Source: Marsupella aquatica
Taxonomy: Eukaryota; Marchantiophyta
Direction of reading: 5' to 3'
Length of the DNA stretch: 64,000 bases
NCBI GenBank assembly: GCA_973895155.1
Contig: OZ316899.1
Coordinates: 10,478,001-10,542,000, forward strand
Below the pieces are notes generated by a model. The model did not search any database. It worked only from the letters and a program-made list of their open reading frames with translations, and was not told where the DNA came from. Position 1 is the stretch's first letter. Each line of letters begins with the position of its first letter. Below, in pieces: positions 45,059 to 56,418 of this stretch. The translations under genes and the position numbers were made by a program.

Positions 45059-45948
45059 GACGGTGGTGGAGGGCCGGGAGGGCGGACGTGGAGGGAGGAG
45101 GCGTGAGTGGGCAGGGCGGGCGCAAATCTCCAAGTTTAGAATTAGGATCAGGACCAAGAGGCGGCCTTGACACTAAGATTAGTGGGATTGCGGATCCATT
45201 GGTAAGAGCAACACTTGTGCTCTTGCCTTGCTGTACATAGGTATTGCAGTTAGGATAGATTAGGCTTACGCTACAAGGAATTAGGCGGATCCACTGCCAG
45301 GATAAGTACCTGGGCAGCGGGGAGTTTAGGGCCTTCTTCTTTAGCAAGTTTTTTGTGCACCAGCAGGGCTGGGATCAAGAAGTAAAAGAAGCTCTCGGTT
45401 AGTTATATAGTGACCCTTGTGTATATTCATGTTTCCTCATGCCTAAGAGCTGAATAGAGTTGGCCTTGCGGCTTAGTTTGCAGATCTTGTGTATGAGAAG
45501 TACTGCTTGTATGGCAAGTGCATGGTATAACTCAGTCAGAATGAGTCATTTTGCTATTTGTGTGTCACATTGACTTGTTTGAAGATTGCCCACATCAACC
45601 AAGAGAGAAGGGAAGTCAGCAAGGTAGTAAGAGTTGGATGTGTCAAGCTGAGAGAGGTCTTAGCGGCTAACCCAAGCCAATTGGGGATCATTCTGGCGGC
45701 GGAATCCAAACATACCTAAAGGGAGACCAGGAGAGGAAGACAAGGGAAGGCATAAATAGGCTGGCTACTTATCTCATGACCCGATGAAGGATCTGTCCAA
45801 TATATGTGTGTAAAATGTTAGTAGAAGAGGATTAGCAGCGTCCCATGCCGATAAGCAGAGGAACGGGCCTCGCCAAGAACGAAACCTGCTGGAATCGGCT
45901 TGTGCAGGGGGGGTTTCTTGGGTTTAGGGAGCCATGGGACGCACCACA
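45059..45948 (+). other. Family-B LTR, 3' untranslated portion
   Basis: No ORF support. 45470-45720 recurs in inverted orientation at 53745-53997, which shows that another family-B LTR tail lies there. Ends at the CACCACA terminus. Confidence 0.6.
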
Positions 45949-45953
45949 CTTCT

Positions 45954-46598
45954 ACTCAATTTTGAGAAGGCATTTGACAGAATCTCTCATTCCTACATCT
46001 GGGAATTGATGCACCTCTTGGGAATTGGAGGTCATTTCATTAGCCTGGTCAGGTCTCTCCTCACACGCGCTACCTTGAAATCACACATCAGTGGTCTCTT
46101 CTCTAAAGATGTCAGAATGTTGAGGGGTGTCAGACAGGGATGCCCTTTGTTGCCATTGCTATTATTTTGTGCTAGCAATGCAACCCTTGATGGACTATCT
46201 TGATTTGGAAATTGCATAGGATAGAATCCGTGGCGTCTGGATTACTGACTCCTTGATGATCAGCTATAGAATTTTTTCCGACAACCTGGGGATGTTCATT
46301 CCTGCCACCATCAAGGACTTTGAGGGAATAGAAAGGGCTTTGGAATGTTACAAGACTGCATTGGGTGCTAAAATCAATTTGCAATAGTTGATAATGATCC
46401 CATTAGCAATGAAGGAGATACCAGAATGGCTCAGGAGTACTAGATGTAAAATCTGTAGGAAAGGATAAATCCATAGATACCTTGGCACGCCTATGGGCTG
46501 GGAATTGAATAAAATTCTAAGTTTAGGGGCGTCCCCGCTCCACAGACCTCTTCCTACTAGTTTTATGGAGGGTGAAGTCTTCAACACGTAGAGGGACT
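45954..46598 (+). pseudogene. LINE reverse transcriptase, part after the nested insertion
   Basis: It resumes the RT frame at the base after CTTCT: LLLNFEKAFDRISHSYIWEL (RT catalytic-block lead-in), GIGGHFISLVRSLL and LRGVRQGCPLLPLL (QGCPL motif), then, out of frame, YRIFSDNLGMF and KTALGAKINL and a YLGTPMG block. The region ends near 46598 at the edge of another repeat. The YADD catalytic motif is not readable. This is the 3' end of the inverted LINE 5' segment; the next LINE part lies at 28640 on the minus strand. Confidence 0.8.
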
Positions 46599-47200
46599 TG
46601 TCACACCATTCCAGGTGGTATTGTAGTATATCATACTATCTAGGTTTGTACATTTTGTATGTGTGCTATATGAGCCAATAGGGTTCAATTTGGGTTTGTG
46701 TGGAGAGTAGTTCTCCTATTGTGAGGCATCAAAATGTTATCTTTTGATGTTGAGTCTTGGAGAGGGGAGCTCAAGTTGTGGCTATGGAGTTTGAGAGCTC
46801 TCCTTCTATGTAACATTGATTCCTTGAGTGCAAGGTGCGTTGGGCTTGACATACGTGTGTGATGAGATTGGATGAGATTAATTGTGTATTGTTGGCATTG
46901 ATTGCTGTTCAATTTCTATGAAGATCACATCAAAATATGAGGCTCAACCTCTCTTGTACAGACGGTTTATTGATTGAGTTGTGATGGTTTGTGGTATCTT
47001 GTGTGTTGTGCTGCTTGATTGGATCGTTGGTATCTTGATCTGGTTGCAAGCTTGGTTATGGAGCAAATATGGAGGGTGGAGAGCAAGATTGAGGGGTACC
47101 AAAGTCCTTTCCCTCCATTTCCAAGGATTGAGTCCTACTAAAAGACAAGAGGCCCAAAGTGTTACATGGAATGGCTAGGATCTCTTAATCTTGAGTTAAT
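46599..47200 (+). repeat. Long repeat starting TGTCACACCATT, copy 1
   Basis: Shares TGTCACACCATT, GTAGTATAT/ATAGTATAT, CTATCTAGGT, GATTCCTTGA and several later blocks, in order, with 52591-53250. It looks like an LTR or a non-autonomous element copy; ends are not certain. Confidence 0.6.
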
Positions 47201-48321
47201 CACATAAGTGAAGCCCCAATCTTCTTGGAAGTGTGTCCAGCCTTTTTGGAAGTGTAATCAACCAAAAATTAATGATATTTCAGTCCTTTCTCTCTCTCTT
47301 TTGAGCCAGTCCTTATTTCCTCCTTGGTACCCCTCAATCTTGCTTTCCATCGGAGTTGGAGAGTTTTGTTAGGCTATTGAGATTGACATCTGTATGCTAC
47401 CCTTTTGCGGAGGGAGACAATGATTTGCAAAAGTCCATGATTTGGTGTTGATGTTGCAATCGGGTGATTGGACTAGAACTTATCACAGATGGTAGTGATT
47501 TGAAACCGGGAACTATCGTTGTGCCGCCAAAATGATTGCACATTGTTTTATACATGTTGCAAAATCCCATTTCTAAGAAGGAAAGCATAGTCAGTGACCA
47601 CAAATGTTGCCAAATTGTGCATCAAAATTGCGCAAATTTTGACAACATGCCAAACCAACCCAACTATATCACGTTTTTAGGAAGGAAAGCACAAACAAAA
47701 CAATTGCAAATGTTGCCAAATTTTGAGGCATTGAGGCAACTTATGGTAGCTCGGGGCGAGGGGCATGAGGGCGGAGCAAGATTGGAGCGGGTGGGCCAAT
47801 GGTACATGACGAGTAGTTTGCAAGCGATTGGATTTGGAGTGGTTATTTTGGTGCATAACTACAAGTGAGAAGTCACCCATCCCATTGCAACTATGTAGTT
47901 CTTAGATGGTGTTGTGTACACACATTCCTTTCCACATTTGATGTCCAAGGAATGAACGTCTGAGGATTTTATGCACTTCTGAATCCATCTAGATACTCAG
48001 TTTGGACCCATTTGCAATGGATTCTTGGGTAATTTGACATTGAATTCTTGCGTGACCTATTATGCTCTACATTGAATTTGTGATGATCAAATTTCCTATG
48101 TGAAATTGCTTGTATTGTGGAGAGTTATTGTAAATCCATTTGTTGTTGTTGGATCCTCTTCACACATGTTGCTTTTTTATGCACCATGTTAACTTTGTGT
48201 GGGCCCTTGATTTTATAGGAGTGATTCTGGTTTGCAACTAGACACTCTAGATGTCCTATGAATTTCCCCGTGGTGATGTTAGAGTGATGCCCAATACTCC
48301 ATGGTGAGTGCTTGTTGTGGT
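47201..48321. other. Intergenic or relic repeat, nothing recognised
   Basis: No supported gene; ORFs up to 110 codons lack motifs. A CAACCCCC-free, AT-rich sequence with short direct similarities only. Confidence 0.4.
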
Positions 48322-49225
48322 GACATTGTCACGTCATCGGCTGCGGCCTTAACTCGGACTTCAGCTTAGACGGGCACATCCCTCGTAAATCTGAGGGTTC
48401 GGGCAGGAAGGGAAGCACGTAATGCACCTTATTCTCGTAAACTAGCGCTAAGTGCGCATACTGCTAAATACGGACACCTCCTAGGTATGGTTTGTGTTCC
48501 GCCGCCGGAACGTACCTTAGTTGATAGCAGGATCGACCCCGGCTTAAGGACTTCTAAGCCTTCATGCTGTCTGCCTTCGATCTGGATTCGATGATACAGG
48601 TCCTCAACCCGTGCTTGCAACCACTTACCCGCAGGCTGCACCCTGTGCACGTCTCGGGTAGTGCGTTCGGCCTGGCGCTGCCACCCATATACAAGAAACC
48701 CACACACATACACACGCACATGCATACAATCTCGATTTACACGAAGGAAAATGATGGGAAAGGATTTTACTACAAAGGGAACATATGCGTACACTTAGTT
48801 GACCCGACAGCCCCGGAATGAACAGGTTCAAGGCCGAGGGTGCACACTACAACGGAGCCCGGCTCCGCACTCGCCCGGCGAGCTTAGTCCTACCCCCTCC
48901 CCTTGGTACTCTTTCATTCCCAGAGGTCGGGACTCCCCGCACATACCGCGGATGCCCAACTTTGCAACTAAAACCCCCCCCCCTCGACTCTACCGAGGGG
49001 TGCACTAAATACTAAGGGCCGAGGGACGGGGTGTCCTCTCGCCGAAGATTCACTGACTACGGTCCTAACTAAGCTGACAGTCAGGCCGGAAATGGTTGTG
49101 TCTTATTAGAAGATCCTAATCTATGCAGGCTGGACAGCACGGCAGCGAAGCTGTACCTAAGGCAGGTGCCTGTCCCAAGAGCCTGACTAAGCTAGTCCTA
49201 ATCCTACTCTATTCCTACTCCACCG

Positions 49226-51860
49226 CTAATGCCTGGCACGCTTGCCAGAGCCACCTGAATGGGAGCGGCCATCCCGCTGCCTTCGAAGCCTGTCATTGTC
49301 CGCCTTGAGGAGCTGGACCTGGTCCAACAGAGATTCGTTCTCTCGCCTCGCCGCGTCCGTCTCCTTCGCTGCCTCCTGACAAGCCTCCTCCAACTGCTGG
49401 GCGTCACTTGTCAGTTTACCCGCCAGCTGGTCCTGCTTCTCGGCCTTGGTTTGGAGTCGCGCCACCTCGGCCTGCAGCGTGGCTATCTTTGTCGTGTCCC
49501 GCTGGGCCCGTTCCTCGGCCTCCTCCAGGTCTTTCTGCCAGGTGACAGTTTGATTCTTCAAACTGTCAATCTGGTTCCGGAGTCGTGTAATCTCGGCTTC
49601 GTTCCCAGCTTTGGCCTGTTCGGCTAGGGCGGTAAGAGCGTGCGCCTTTGCTAACAACTCATCGGCGGCTGCAACCTTGGATTGTAGTTGCCGAAGCTCA
49701 GCCTCTTGAGCCGCAACTTCGTTCTTTAGGTACACGGACTCCACCCGGTACTGCTCTATCCTCTGAAGGGCCTCTGACTGGGCCCGACCTGCCTTTACTG
49801 CGGCAACCAACTCCTGATTGAAGAAACAGGCTACCTTCCGGGCCATGAACTCCCCAGTATCCCGGGCAATTTGATGAGAGAAATCTCCCAGAAGCCCGTT
49901 CAGAAATGTACCCGGTACAAAGAGTTCCGGGTGGTCCAGGTTGTGCCTGTCCGGAGTTGGGCACGGGCAGACGTCCACACGCGCGGGGGCCGGGGCAGTG
50001 ACGTCCAGCCCTGGGGACGTAACGTTGGAAGGGGCTGGAGCGTCCTCCTGTAGCAATGTCCGGTTCTCCGGAATAGCCACCGGTGGGTCTTTGGGAGAAC
50101 CGGGCTCGGGTAAGACCTCCGCCGTACCGACTTCTATACTTAGCCCGGCCTGTTGGGTCGCATCAACGGTTGCAACACCCGACCCATCCGGTACCTCCTC
50201 GGTTATGACTATAGCTACTTGTGGAGGGGGTGGGTGAAGCTGGCGTGTCCGCTGGACTTCGGGCCTCGGGCTGGGGCCGTCTCTCCAAGGCCGGGAAAAC
50301 CCACCTAGCTGGGACCAGCTTTGTAACGTTGACACGGGGAAGGGTTCGTCGATCAAACCGGGCGTACCACTCAAGAATGATCTCGATGTGGCTAGCAAAA
50401 TATGCCTTCCCGCCAATGTACAGCGTCTTCCTTCGCCGCTCCATCTCTTCATGGAATTTCTTAGCGAAGTACGACGCCCACCTCCTAGGTCGATAGTTCT
50501 CGACCTGGATAACCTGGGCGGCGGAGATCTCCCCCCGGGGTTCCATCATGTGGAGGCCGTACCTCTGGAACTCCAGTCGCTCAGCTATCTCGGGGATGAG
50601 GCAGGTTTTCATCACGAACCCGTTGTCCACTGCTCCCTCTGAGGGAAAACTTGAAGATTGGTACTTGGCTCCCTTGCCCCCGGGAGCCCGTGATTGGACT
50701 CGATGGTCACCTTCGGGTAACCCGAAGATCATCCTGAGCCGTTCTTCCGTGAGGGACATACTCCTTCCCCGTAGCCGAGTATGTTGACGCGCGTCGTCAT
50801 AATTCCTGATGAACTCCGTCATGTCCTCCCCGTAGTACCTGCAAGTGTTCCAGGGGAGGGAGGCGAGGTGCTCGAATCCCTGAGTCTTCAGGTACACCGC
50901 ATGCTTGGGATGGAGGATGTTTTTGTGAACGTTTTCCCCCATGCGGTGCATCGTCACCTTGGCCACGGCTACCGTGGCCAATGGTAACCCGGATGCAGTG
51001 GCGGATTCCTTCCTCTTCTTCCCCCGTGACTGGCTTGGGGAAGGTGACACCTCCCCATCCTCCCGATCGGGCCTGGGTAGTGCTACTGCCGTTAGTAACG
51101 GGCCCGGGTCGGCCACGGTCACCATGTTGTCTGTCGGGGCCGCTCCTGGGGTCAGAGCAGGGGGTGGGGACGATATAGTATCGGCCCCCTGAGCGCTTGT
51201 TCCTCTGGGCCGCCTGGTCAAGGGTAGGGTAGCCTCGTCGTCATCGCTAAGATCCACAGCGTTGATGATGGAGCGTACTTGTGCTGGCTGGGCGATCGGT
51301 GGTGGGGTTTGGCTAGGCTGCGGCTGAGGCTGAAGCTGAAGCTGAGCCTGAGGTTGTACGGGTACGGGTACGGGTACAACTGAGTTGGTCATGTTGGTTG
51401 TTGGCCGAGCTCCTATGAAGCTCTGTAGGTGCTGGTAGAAGTTCTCCGAAGCGAGGGCAGACGACCTTGTCGAACGGGTAGTGCTGGACTCGCTGTTGAT
51501 GATAGCCCGAACCTGAGCAGGGATGTGGTCGAAGTGATGTCACTGCAAGTCGATCGTACCCGGGATATTGAAGACCTCATCCGGAAGCCGAAGCAATGCT
51601 TCCCAGAACCCGATATATTTGTCTCCGTTGAAGAAGTACCCGGATACCTCTGCTGGTCGGTAAAGCTCGCTCTGAGACGGGTAGTCAAAGTTAAGGATGT
51701 AGTGGTATCGTCCTGCTAGGCGGATGGCTCGCTCGTACTCGCGTTCTATTTTGTATCGGCGCGGGTTGGCGTGTTTCAATGAGTTGGCCAAGTGCCTCCC
51801 TGTAGATAGGAACTGCGTCCAGAATCGAATGGCCGAGCTGGAGAGGATCGTGTGCGACAT
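49226..51860 (-). pseudogene. LTR-encoded protein of family A, best copy (about 878 codons)
   Basis: ATG 51860 to TAG 49226. Only one in-frame TGA (51537, CGG or CGA in relatives) and one frameshift at a G-run near 50230 interrupt it. Layout: residues 1-110 conserved head (SHTILSSSAIRFWTQFLS; YHYILNFDYPSQSELYR); 150-210 Pro/Gln-rich linker (VPVPVPVQPQAQLQLQPQ); 270-480 conserved centre (MHRMGENVHKNILHPKHAVY, then EFQRYGLHMMEPRGEISAAQ and MERRRKTLYIGGKAYFASHI); an acidic and Pro-rich linker; FVPGTFLNGLLGDFSHQIAR; then about 200 residues of coiled coil, and a basic tail GGSGKRARH. I do not recognise a known family; no polymerase, nuclease or zinc motif is visible. It sits in LTR sense, just after the promoter. 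It may be a regulator, a gag-like scaffold or an assembly protein; this is open. Confidence 0.75.
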
Positions 51861-51961
51861 TCAGAGGAGATAGTAGTGGCGACTTAGAGCGAACGAGAGA
51901 GATGGGGTCGAAGCTGGCGCGTGGACTGATGGACTGGTGCACTACAAAGGGTTGGCTCCCC

Positions 51962-51968
51962 TTTTATA
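51962..51968 (-). promoter_or_regulatory. TATA box of the family-A solo LTR
   Basis: TATAAAAGGGGAGCC on the minus strand, 102 bases upstream of ATG 51860. The position is the same in all four LTR copies, including 15703, 32848 and 40307. Confidence 0.65.
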
Positions 51969-52590
51969 CTTTGAGGGCTTGTCGATCCCCCGACGTCTCC
52001 TCGACGCCCATAGGCTGAACCGTTCATGCTTGTGGTGTGCCGGCCACTCTGCCGGTCTGAGTCAGCGCGTGTCAGTGGCCGCTTCCTTAAGTTCGTTATA
52101 CGGACCCGAGGGAGGGGCCCCTCCACGCTCGTAACCCGGGTGTGTGAATAGCGACCAGCCGCCAGTCCGAACCTGAATTCCCCCTTATTGCCTAATGATA
52201 TCCTACCCATAATGATTACCTAAATACTGTCGTTATGCTAATAATAGCGGTCTAAGACACTCCTAACGCGCGTGCCGAGCGCAGTTAGACCGAATCACTC
52301 ATTAACCGCCATACCGGCGGCGTCACAGACATGAACAAATTGCCCCACTAGGGTTACACATAGAGTAGTTGATGGTCACGGTTTGGAGTAGATTGGTCAT
52401 CAAGGATTCTTCTGGTGTTGTGGGGCTACTTGTGGATGATAGACCAGTTTCACTAGGAGTTGGGGGTCCAATTTTGGCCAGCGATATTGGAAGCAGCCAA
52501 CAACACAACTTCAAACAATGACTTAATTTGACAAGGATTCAAGGACCGGTTCTCCTCATCATCAAGTGGTTACACTATTGCTAAGGGATG

Positions 52591-53250
52591 TGTCACACCA
52601 TTTAGAGTGGTACTATAGTATATTGTACTATCTAGGTATAGAGGTTTGTTTGTGTACTATATTAGAATTTAGTGTTAGTTGGTGTTTGTGTGAGGGATAG
52701 TTATCCCCTTGTGTTGGCTCAAAAGCCTCATCTTTCAATGTTGAGCCTGTGAGGCTATGAGCATTTGAGCACAAGCTTTGGTGGCTATGGTGTGGCTGAC
52801 CAGGTTGTGTGCTGCATGTAATAAGGATTCCTTGAAGCACAAGGTGCATTGGGATTGACATATGTGTGTGGTTGCATTGGGCAAGATCATTGTTGGATTG
52901 GCACCGATTAGTGTTTGATTTTGAGTCAAGATCATTGTGGGTTTTGGACATGTTTGGACATGGGTTCCATTTGTACTCCATTCTCTTATGTGTATGATGT
53001 TGGATTGTGACTATGCTTGGATGTGTGTGACAAGTAATGTATGTTGTGTAGCAATGTGTATGCGCGTGATGATAGATATGGACAAGATGTATGGGGCTAC
53101 AAGGGCCCGAGGAGGTACTTTGGTGCAATGGGGACCATCAATTTGGTTGACTTTATCCAAGCGTTTGATACGTGGTGCAATATGTAGACATTGCGTAATG
53201 CCACGTGATTTACCCCTTTCATGGCATGGAAGGGATTATTTTAGCATGTA
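52591..53250 (+). repeat. Long repeat starting TGTCACACCATT, copy 2
   Basis: Direct-orientation relative of 46599-47200. The pair brackets the family-A solo LTR and 1.4 kb of other sequence, so they may be the two LTRs of one decayed element that was the target of the solo LTR. Confidence 0.55.
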
Positions 53251-53744
53251 GAGGGGTCATCCGTAAATGACTACTATTAGTTTTTGAAAGACTCATTTGG
53301 TTGAGATTGAGGCATGGATATAGCATTGGTCACCTAATTATGTGTCCATCACCTATGGCACAAATGTAGTTGCCCAACCCATTCAACTATTGCTTCTTCT
53401 AGCAACACCAGCCAGAGTGACACATCATCCATTAGTAGTACTCTAGCAACATCCATCGCTAATCCTATCGATGTGATTGTGGTAGGGCCTGGAGTTGTGT
53501 TAGCTTTTAACCATACATGGTGGAGTTCTTTGAGGTATTGTGGTGCATCCCATGGCCCTCTAACCCCAATAACCCCCACTAGCAAGCCGGTTCTAACTAT
53601 TTTTGGCTTGTTCCATGACTTATTGGCATGGGATGCTGCTAACTTCTTACCCACATATACTGGATAGATGCTTTCATTGGGTCATGAGTTATGTTGCTAG
53701 CTTACTCTATACCTTTCCTTATCCTTTCTTTTTGGTCTTTTCTT
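53251..53744. other. Nothing recognised
   Basis: About 500 bases without a supported gene or repeat. One minus-strand ORF of 101 codons lacks motifs. Confidence 0.4.
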
Positions 53745-53997
53745 CAGGTATGTTTGGATTCTGCCCTCAGAATGATGCCCAATTGGCTTGGGTAGCCGCT
53801 AAGACCTCTCTCAGCTTGACCCATCCAACTCTCACTGCTTCTTATAACTTTTCTTACTCCCTTTCTCTCCTGTAATTGGTGTGGGCAATCTTCACACAAG
53901 TTGATGCGCCACACAAATAGAAAAATGACTCTTACTGACTAAGTTACACTTGGTGCACATCCATACAATCAGTACTTCTCATACACAACATCTAAGT
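53745..53997 (-). repeat. Fragment of a family-B LTR tail, inverted
   Basis: Matches the reverse complement of about 45470-45720 through CAATTGGCTTGGGT(T)AGCC, GCTAAGACCTCTCTCAGCTT, GTGGGCAATCTTCA and CAGTACTTCTCATACACAA. About four of five bases agree by eye. Confidence 0.75.
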
Positions 53998-54790
53998 GGT
54001 GGACCTAGCCACCCGACGCCCTCACCAATCCCAGCACCTATGCCTAAGTGCCCCTGGTGCCCGAGCGCCTCCACGGAATACCTCAAGCAAGAAAATTGAA
54101 GCCCCTTGCATCCCCAACGGCTCCTCCCATACAAAGCCGCACTTGCTCTCTAACACGACCGTTGCTCAATGGTCCTCATTGTCTGCACAAACAACCAAAC
54201 ATCTTGGTAAGTAACCCCTCAGGATCTAGATCTCCTTAGTCTAGCATCCTAACTCAAGCTCAATAGACCCTCGTAAGTAGGTCAGCAATAGGTCCTCCCG
54301 ATGCCATAAGCCGGAACCAGAACTGATGCCCACTGGTTGTCTAGAACAACTCCTTCCTTGGGCGCCGCATGACTTCCCCCTTGTACCTATCCATCACCAA
54401 CTGATAGCCCTATCCCTAGGACATGCTCATGGCCCAATTAACGTAGCTTGTCCTAAAGCTTGTCCCAACACGCCGGGACCAGAATGACCACGACTATAGC
54501 AACCAACTCTTGGTTCTTGCCCCATAGATGGTCTGGGGCCAAGCACCCTTGGAACTCAACCTCCACCCCTACTTGGCCTTGCCTCCCCAACGCAAGCTCC
54601 CTTGGGAGACTAAATGCGGCTTGGTTGCTGTTTTGGCATGATTCAACAAGCGGGCGAGATAGCCCCCGCAAACCCCGAGAACCTATGGTACCCCCAGACC
54701 CAGATGAGCTCAAGAGGATGTATCCCTCCTTGAGATCTTTCCAACGCACCTAAGAAGTCCCCCAATGGACTTCCCGTTAGGAAGTTATTG
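53998..54790 (-). repeat. Dispersed repeat, copy 2 (LTR-like)
   Basis: Reverse complement matches 21030-21850 in the same block order, including CATGTCCTAGGG and TTGAGCAACGGTCGTGTTAG. ORFs on both strands here are shadows of this repeat. Confidence 0.75.
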
Positions 54791-54911
54791 CCGTTGTCAT
54801 GAAGTTTTCTTCCTAGAGGAGAAATCCTCATGTTTGGCTTGTGCAAAAGAAAAGAAAGAAAAATGATAAACATGTAATTTTTGCATTTTTATGGATGGAT
54901 AAATGAAAAAT

Positions 54912-55080
54912 TATTATAAGTGATAAACCTAACCCCGGTAAACTAGACTTACCCTAGTGAATAGGGACAAGAGGTGGTTACATAACCACCATGCCATGTA
55001 CTATATAGGGAGCCCCCATACTCCCAAATGGAATAGAAGGTAGTGAGTTTGTTGGCGCATGAGATCTATGTCCCTGAATA
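54912..55080 (+). repeat. 5' LTR of the copia element
   Basis: 169 bp, starts TATTATAAG (the 3' LTR has TGTTATAAG, so a G-to-A change hit the terminal TG) and ends CCCTGAATA. TATATAGGG lies at about 55001 and may be the TATA box. Confidence 0.92.
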
Positions 55081-55095
55081 CGTTATCAGCATGAC
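55081..55095 (+). promoter_or_regulatory. Primer-binding site of the copia element
   Basis: CGTTATCAGCATGAC follows the 5' LTR directly. TTATCAGCA resembles the internal-cleavage initiator-tRNA-Met primer sites of many plant copia elements. Confidence 0.65.
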
Positions 55096-55504
55096 TCTTG
55101 ATCTGAGCATTTTTTTTCCTTACACATCAGCTCGAGCAAAATTTTGTTTGAAAAAAAATGGAAAATCTCCACACCAGCCCACGGAAGACAAAAACGTCTA
55201 AGGATTTCAGTTTTTTTTGAGGATTCCAACAAATAGCTTTGCCCCCACATCGATCTCTCCTCCCCGAATGCAACCTTCTCCACAAAAATTACCCAGCATC
55301 TGGCGAGGACGGCCTGTGAAATATCGGAGCAGACACAAGGAAGGTCGATACAAGGCAAACGGACCATCAAGAACCATCAGGGAAGTCCCGATCCCATCCC
55401 CCAAGATTACACAATTTCAAACAAGATATACCAAGGAAAACTTAAGCAATTTCCATTCATTGAGACACCTCCGATTACCAAAGATACAATACTTCGATTG
55501 AACA

Positions 55505-56400
55505 ATGACTACGATTGAGAAATTACAATTTAAGGCATGAGCCATAGACGGTGCAAATTATTTAACATGGTCACTTGACATTGAGGCCTATCTTGCATCC
55601 AAAGACTTGCAGGACGCAATCCTAACCGACACAGGCCTCACACTACAACAAAAGGCAAGAGCGCTAATCTTCATTCGACATCACTTGGCCGAGCCACTCA
55701 AGACCCAGTATCTGAACCAATATAATCCCAGAATACTCTGGGAAGATCTGAGATTACGGTTTGACCACATGCGGCTTGTCTCCTTGCCAACGGCCCGCCA
55801 CGACTGGATCAATCTTAGAGTCCAAGACCATAACTCAATAGCGAACTACAATGGCAAACTATTCCGGATCACCTCACAACTAGCAGTTTGCGGCCACCCC
55901 ATCAACGACGACGAAATGATAGAGCGCACCCTTTCAACGTTCAATGCAGGAAACTTACTCCTGGCATCACAATACAGAAATATGGGCTTCACTAAATATT
56001 CTGAACTGATCGCATATATGCTTCTTGCCAAAAAAACCAATTACTCCTCCTGGAGAATGCCAAATCTCGCCCACCAGGGGCCGCTGCACCCCCCCAAGAC
56101 CAGAAGCCAACTTTAATCGCCAGAACAACAGGCCCAGAAGGAGAGGAAATGGAAACTTGAGGGGGAGAAGAGGCAGAAACCCCGGTAGGGGTAGATATCA
56201 ACAAGGCGGCAGAGGCAACGGCCAACCCGATAGAGAAGACCAAACATTCAGAAACTTTAATAGAAGAGGTGGATACAGAGGAAGAAGAGGCAGACTCGGA
56301 GGAAGAGGCCAAGGGGGACACCACGCCAGGGGATATTACAATTGGAACCGAGAAAACAATAACCCCACTGAATGTTTCAGGTGCGGAACAAAGGGACACC
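55505..56400 (+). pseudogene. gag of the copia element
   Basis: ATG 55505 (TTIEKLQFKA), then TGA at 55538, a CGA-type change. The frame continues with GANYLTWSLDIEAYL, LAEPLKTQYLNQYNP and MIERTLSTFNAGNLL, the UBN2/copia gag fold. The frame shifts at a run of seven C (about 56088-56096) and goes on as an RG-rich stretch (RGRRGRNPGRGRYQQGG) and one zinc knuckle CFRCGTKGHLQI, whose last Cys is lost at a second frameshift near 56410. Confidence 0.82.
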
Positions 56401-56418
56401 TACAAATTAAGAGACTGT

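Larger units (their letters stand above)
28953..45948 (+). mobile_element. Family-B LTR unit (about 5.57 kb without its nested insert), flanked by CTTCT
   Basis: It starts TGTGATGCCTAGCC at 28953 and ends GGGACGCACCACA at 45948; the ends are inverted-complementary (TGTGRTGC). CTTCT is duplicated at 28948-28952 and 45949-45953, and the LINE frame closes across it. Two pieces (28953-29256 and 40687-45948) are separated by the 11.4-kb family-A element. I see no second copy of its termini inside, so it is most likely a solo LTR or a non-autonomous unit. It encodes, in sense, a protein related to the family-A LTR protein. Confidence 0.8.
48327..52327 (-). mobile_element. Solo LTR, family A (4,001 bp)
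   Basis: Plus-strand ends TGTCACGTCATCGGC and CCGGCGGCGTCACA. GACAT is duplicated at 48322-48326 and 52328-52332. No internal retroelement domains remain, so unequal recombination between LTRs is the likely origin. It holds the best-preserved copy of the LTR-encoded ORF. Confidence 0.92.

Noticed and set aside
54453-54753. Overlapping ORFs of about 98 codons on both strands
   Set aside because: They lie in a dispersed repeat whose other copy (21030-21850) does not keep either frame.
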